DNA from: an uncultured Traorella sp.
Lineage (GTDB): Bacteria; Bacillota_I; Bacilli_A; Erysipelotrichales; Erysipelotrichaceae
DNA length: 64,000 bases
Direction: 5' to 3'
NCBI RefSeq assembly: GCF_944327115.1
Contig: NZ_CALVGS010000122.1
Span: 1 to 64,000, forward strand
A model generated the notes under the pieces. It was not told the DNA's origin and did no database searches. It saw only the letters and a list, made by a program, of their open reading frames with translations. Shown here piece after piece: positions 61,499-64,000 of the stretch. The position numbers and the translations under genes are program-made. Position 1 is the first letter of the stretch; each line of letters starts with the position of its first letter.

Positions 61499-62062
61499 AT
61501 GAAAAAAGGATTACTTATTATTGTCAGCGGACCGAGCGGTGTTGGAAAAGGTACGGTAAGAGAATACTATATGAAAGATCCTTCATTGAATCTGACCTAT
61601 TCTATTTCTATGACTACCCGTGCTCCTCGTGAAGGCGAAAGGGATGGTATCGATTATATTTTTATTTCACGTGAAGAGTTTGAACAAAAGATCAAAGAAG
61701 GGGAATTTCTGGAGTGGGCTGAGTTTGTCGGCAATTACTATGGAACCAGCATCAAACAGGTACAAAAGCTGCGTGAGGAAGGCAAGAACGTGGTTCTTGA
61801 AATAGAGGTTCAGGGAGCTACGATCGTTAAGGAGAAATGTCCGGATGCGATCAGCATTTTTATAATTCCGCCATCTATGGAAGAACTTGAAAAGCGTATC
61901 CGTGGACGCAGAAGCGAGCCTGAGGAAATTATCCAGCAACGACTGGCAAAGGCGAGTCAGGAATTAAAGCTGGTAGGAAATTACAAATATGTCGTCTGCA
62001 ATGATGATCCGGAGCTGGCAGCAGAAGTGATCGGCCTTATAATCAAAAGAAATCAGAATTAG
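61499..62062 (+). CDS. gmk: Guanylate kinase
   Basis: Gmk phosphorylates GMP to GDP. The 187-residue protein has the P-loop SGPSGVGKGT (about residues 10-19). GMP-binding blocks follow: SMTTRAPREGERDGIDYIFIS, EFVGNYYGTSIKQV, and VLEIEVQGATIVKE, then RGRRSEPEEIIQQRL. The length is normal. I start at ATG 61499 behind GTGGGGG. An in-frame start at 61475 lies within the promoter and is excluded. It is divergent from rqcH, has its own promoter and terminator, and lies before the M28 gene. Confidence 0.97.
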   Translation: MKKGLLIIVSGPSGVGKGTVREYYMKDPSLNLTYSISMTTRAPREGERDGIDYIFISREEFEQKIKEGEFLEWAEFVGNYYGTSIKQVQKLREEGKNVVLEIEVQGATIVKEKCPDAISIFIIPPSMEELEKRIRGRRSEPEEIIQQRLAKASQELKLVGNYKYVVCNDDPELAAEVIGLIIKRNQN

Positions 62063-62083
62063 CAGGGGAAGTCCTGCTTTTTT
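62061..62083 (+). terminator. Terminator after gmk
   Basis: AGCAGG (62061-62066), loop GGAAGT, CCTGCT (62073-62078), then six T's. Confidence 0.82.
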
Positions 62084-62097
62084 ATATGGAGGAGCTT

Positions 62098-63033
62098 ATG
62101 ATGAGAGAATGTTCAAGAGAGATCTTACAAGAATATCAGATACGAAAAACAAGAAGACAGAAAGATGCGTTTATTGATTATTTAAGTCAAAGGGTCAAAG
62201 AGCTTGGTTTTGAGATGATCGTTGAAGAGGGCGGTTATTTTAAAAGCCGTAATCTTGTGGCAGGAGATGTCGATAAGGCAAAGGTGATCCTGGGGGCTCA
62301 TTATGATACCTGTGCGCAGTTGCCGTTTCCTAATTTTTTGACACCTAAAAATATACCGGTATATTTATTGTTTAATCTTATTTTGTTGGCCGTTATATTT
62401 CTTTTAGAGTTTGTTTTGTCGTTCATCTTATATTCACTGACTCATGATGCTTTGATCGTTTCTTTGGGAAGCCTGATCTTATGTGTTGCTTTGATCTATA
62501 TGATGCTTGCCGGTAAACCCAATAAGCATACTGTCAATGATAATACTTCCGGGGTGATTACCCTTTTGGAAATCATGGGTGAGTTAGATGAAAAGATGCG
62601 GGAACAGGTTGCTTTTGTCTTTTTTGATCATGAAGAAATCGGGTTGTTTGGGTCGATGGCATTTGTGAAAAAGCATAAAAAAGCACTTGAAGATAAATTA
62701 TTGATTAATTTTGACTGTGTTTCGGATGGTGATCATCTCATGTTCATCTTAAATAAGAAAGCACAAGCGTACGCCTCTTTCTTTCAAGAAGCCTTTAAGT
62801 GTGAAAATAAAGAAATCATCGTGACGAAGGCCTCTAATACCTTGTATCCTTCGGATCAGCTTAATTTTAAGTGTTCTGCAGGAGTGGCGGCCTTTCATAA
62901 AAATAAATATATTGGTTATTATATCTCTCGTATTCATACGCCTAAAGATCTTGTGATGGATGAAAAAAATATTGAGATCTTAAAGAATGGGACGATGAAA
63001 CTGATGACAAAGCTCTCAGATATGGTACAATGA
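62098..63033 (+). CDS. M28-family metallopeptidase with an internal membrane hairpin
   Basis: This is a 311-residue zinc aminopeptidase-like protein. The metal and catalytic motifs are present in order: ILGAHYDTC (His, Asp), VNDNTSGVITLLEIM (Asp), FVFFDHEEIGLFGS (Glu pair), FDCVSDGD and a late IHTPKD (His). Between HYDT and the DNTSG motif, about 60 residues form two strongly hydrophobic segments (VYLLFNLILLAVIFLLEFVLSFILY and LIVSLGSLILCVALIYMMLAG). The peptidase thus seems threaded through the membrane. The catalytic face should be cytoplasmic if both ends are inside. GGAGG precedes ATG 62098. Confidence 0.82.
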   Translation: MMRECSREILQEYQIRKTRRQKDAFIDYLSQRVKELGFEMIVEEGGYFKSRNLVAGDVDKAKVILGAHYDTCAQLPFPNFLTPKNIPVYLLFNLILLAVIFLLEFVLSFILYSLTHDALIVSLGSLILCVALIYMMLAGKPNKHTVNDNTSGVITLLEIMGELDEKMREQVAFVFFDHEEIGLFGSMAFVKKHKKALEDKLLINFDCVSDGDHLMFILNKKAQAYASFFQEAFKCENKEIIVTKASNTLYPSDQLNFKCSAGVAAFHKNKYIGYYISRIHTPKDLVMDEKNIEILKNGTMKLMTKLSDMVQ

Positions 63034-63051
63034 AAGAAACGGAGGTAGATG

Positions 63052-63846
63052 ATGAGAACGTGTGAAAACTGTAAGAAGGTTTTTGATGATGATATGAATT
63101 ATTGTCCTTATTGCGGAACGAAATATCATGATTATCACGAAGACTTAAAAAATGTGATGGATGAGCTTTTTGATGAAGAAACAAATGTTTCTAAAGAAAA
63201 GCAGGATGATGTCGAAAAGACACAGGTCATAAATGTTGGAAAAGAAGAAAAGACGGTTGTTTCAAGGGTTGAGAAACAGAAAAAGCTAAAGGAAGAAAAA
63301 GAGAACAACATGTTGAATAAGATTTTGCTCGTGCTGATTGCTTTGCTTGTTGTGGTATTTCTTGGCGGCAGCTATTTTATCGTTAAGACATATTTTTTCA
63401 AGAACAATGATACGGTAGTGAATGAAAAGCTGCCTGAAAATGAGCAGCCACAGGAAAATGATGAGCCGTCAGCACCACTGCCGGATGAGGATGATGTCCC
63501 GCAAAAGGATGATCAAGCGCAGGATACGTCGGATACACCTGTAAATGTGATCGATGAATCGATGGAGGGTGAAAATGTGACGATAACGGCTATCCGGGCT
63601 TCAAATGAAGACGGACAGATTCGTTTAGATATCACTTGTGATTCTAAAACGGCAGGTGAAATCTATTTAAGTGATGGCGCATCTTTGAATATCGGTCCTA
63701 TTCAATTGAGAGAGGGCAGCAATTCCTTCTATTTTACGTTAAACGTAAGAGAAAATGCACAATATACGCTTTCTTTCCAGTATGAGGGCGGACAGGACCA
63801 AATGGTCGTAACCTATGATATGATCATGGGAGCACTTACGGAGTAA
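63052..63846 (+). CDS. Zinc-ribbon membrane protein with an extracellular domain
   Basis: This is a 264-residue protein. The N-terminus has CENCKKVFDDDMNYCPYCGTKY, a C-x-x-C...C-x-x-C zinc ribbon. A charged linker (about 25-85) follows, then one membrane segment (ILLVLIALLVVVFLGGSYFIV, about 90-110). The outside part is an acidic Pro/Asp-rich stretch (LPENEQPQENDEPSAPLPDEDD) and a beta-rich domain resembling an Ig-like fold. The function is unknown. Zinc-ribbon plus one membrane segment is a common layout of Firmicute membrane sensors. GGAGG precedes the ATG pair at 63049/63052. It is followed at once by a response-regulator gene. Confidence 0.75.
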   Translation: MRTCENCKKVFDDDMNYCPYCGTKYHDYHEDLKNVMDELFDEETNVSKEKQDDVEKTQVINVGKEEKTVVSRVEKQKKLKEEKENNMLNKILLVLIALLVVVFLGGSYFIVKTYFFKNNDTVVNEKLPENEQPQENDEPSAPLPDEDDVPQKDDQAQDTSDTPVNVIDESMEGENVTITAIRASNEDGQIRLDITCDSKTAGEIYLSDGASLNIGPIQLREGSNSFYFTLNVRENAQYTLSFQYEGGQDQMVVTYDMIMGALTE

Positions 63847-63850
63847 AGAA

Positions 63851-64000
63851 ATGGCAGATAAGATCCTGATTGTAGATGATGAGTCGGCAATTGGAGAACT
63901 GGTTGAGGTTTATCTGAAAAATGACGGCTATGAGGTCGAGCGTGCAGAAAATGCTCATGATGCCTTAAAGTGTATCGAAGATGATAAGATCACATTAGCG
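63851..64000 (+). CDS. Response regulator, N-terminal part (continues beyond the window)
   Basis: The first 50 codons of a two-component response regulator are visible. The receiver domain starts MADKILIVDDESAIGELVEVYLKNDGYEVERAENAHDAL, with the acidic pair DD of the phosphorylation pocket. The phospho-acceptor Asp and output domain lie outside the window. An OmpR/PhoB-type DNA-binding regulator is likely from the start sequence, but unproven. It lies four bases after the zinc-ribbon gene, so the two may be linked. Confidence 0.88.
   Translation, partial: MADKILIVDDESAIGELVEVYLKNDGYEVERAENAHDALKCIEDDKITLA

Overview
The window is a dense, low-GC chromosomal segment from an endospore-forming Firmicute. 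A cotJA-cotJB-cotJC coat operon, spoIIGA-sigE-sigG, a ylmC-type sporulation gene, sepF-ylmH-divIVA, a lipoteichoic-acid synthase, a T-box ileS leader and CIRCE-controlled clpB all point that way. Gene content and order suggest an Erysipelotrichia-like lineage, but that placement is inference because no rRNA gene is present. No stretch longer than about 300 bases lacks a gene. No tRNA, rRNA, CRISPR array, insertion sequence or prophage was seen.

Layout. 1-7.3 kb: end of lepB, a GNAT acetyltransferase, then rbgA-rnhB-dprA-topA-trmFO-xerC, mostly overlapping. 7.3-9.3 kb: rpsB-tsf behind a structured leader. 9.3-13.2 kb: a small rubredoxin-like gene, corA behind an unusual leader peptide and hairpin region, convergent cca, divergent mnmM, and a DUF1275 membrane protein. 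13.2-16.7 kb: clpB flanked by two HrcA (CIRCE) sites and a hypothetical gene. 16.8-21.7 kb: three tandem LytR-CpsA-Psr (LCP) genes, the third catalytically degenerate. 21.7-26.5 kb: purA (reverse), then a shortened glutamine-synthetase-like gene, an ANTAR RNA-binding regulator and pyrG. 26.5-31.5 kb: a glycolipid-type operon of glycosyltransferase, YbhN-like membrane protein, glycosyltransferase fused to RecX, and yhaM. 31.5-37.2 kb: an M20 amidohydrolase and an autoregulated MarR gene with a heterodimeric ABC exporter. 37.2-38.9 kb: the cotJ operon. 39-42.1 kb: a cell-wall-anchored beta-helix/Cna-B protein and an orphan resolvase-type HTH protein. 42.2-44.7 kb: sporulation sigma genes. 44.8-50.1 kb: division genes and ileS. 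50.1-54 kb: a glycoside-hydrolase-like protein and LtaS. 54-59.6 kb: rlmN with an in-frame amber codon, prpC-prkC-rsgA-rpe and a methyltransferase. 59.7-64 kb: rqcH (reverse), gmk, a membrane M28 peptidase, a zinc-ribbon protein and the start of a response regulator.

The strongest candidate for an undescribed system is the corA leader at 9671-9797. A 25-codon ORF begins MSPEPLGPD, rich in alternating proline and acidic residues like the enterobacterial MgtL leader. It is embedded in three RNA segments whose pairings are mutually exclusive, and the last of these can mask the corA ribosome-binding site. This looks like a Mg2+-sensing, leader-peptide-controlled translational switch in a Firmicute.

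Other items that stand out are an ANTAR-type hexaloop antiterminator before the glutamine-synthetase-like gene, the glycosyltransferase-RecX fusion, the cysteine/aspartate/histidine-rich extension on CotJB, the amber-interrupted rlmN, the inactive third LCP protein, and several genes that look leaderless. All functional statements come from reading motifs. No database search or folding program was run.
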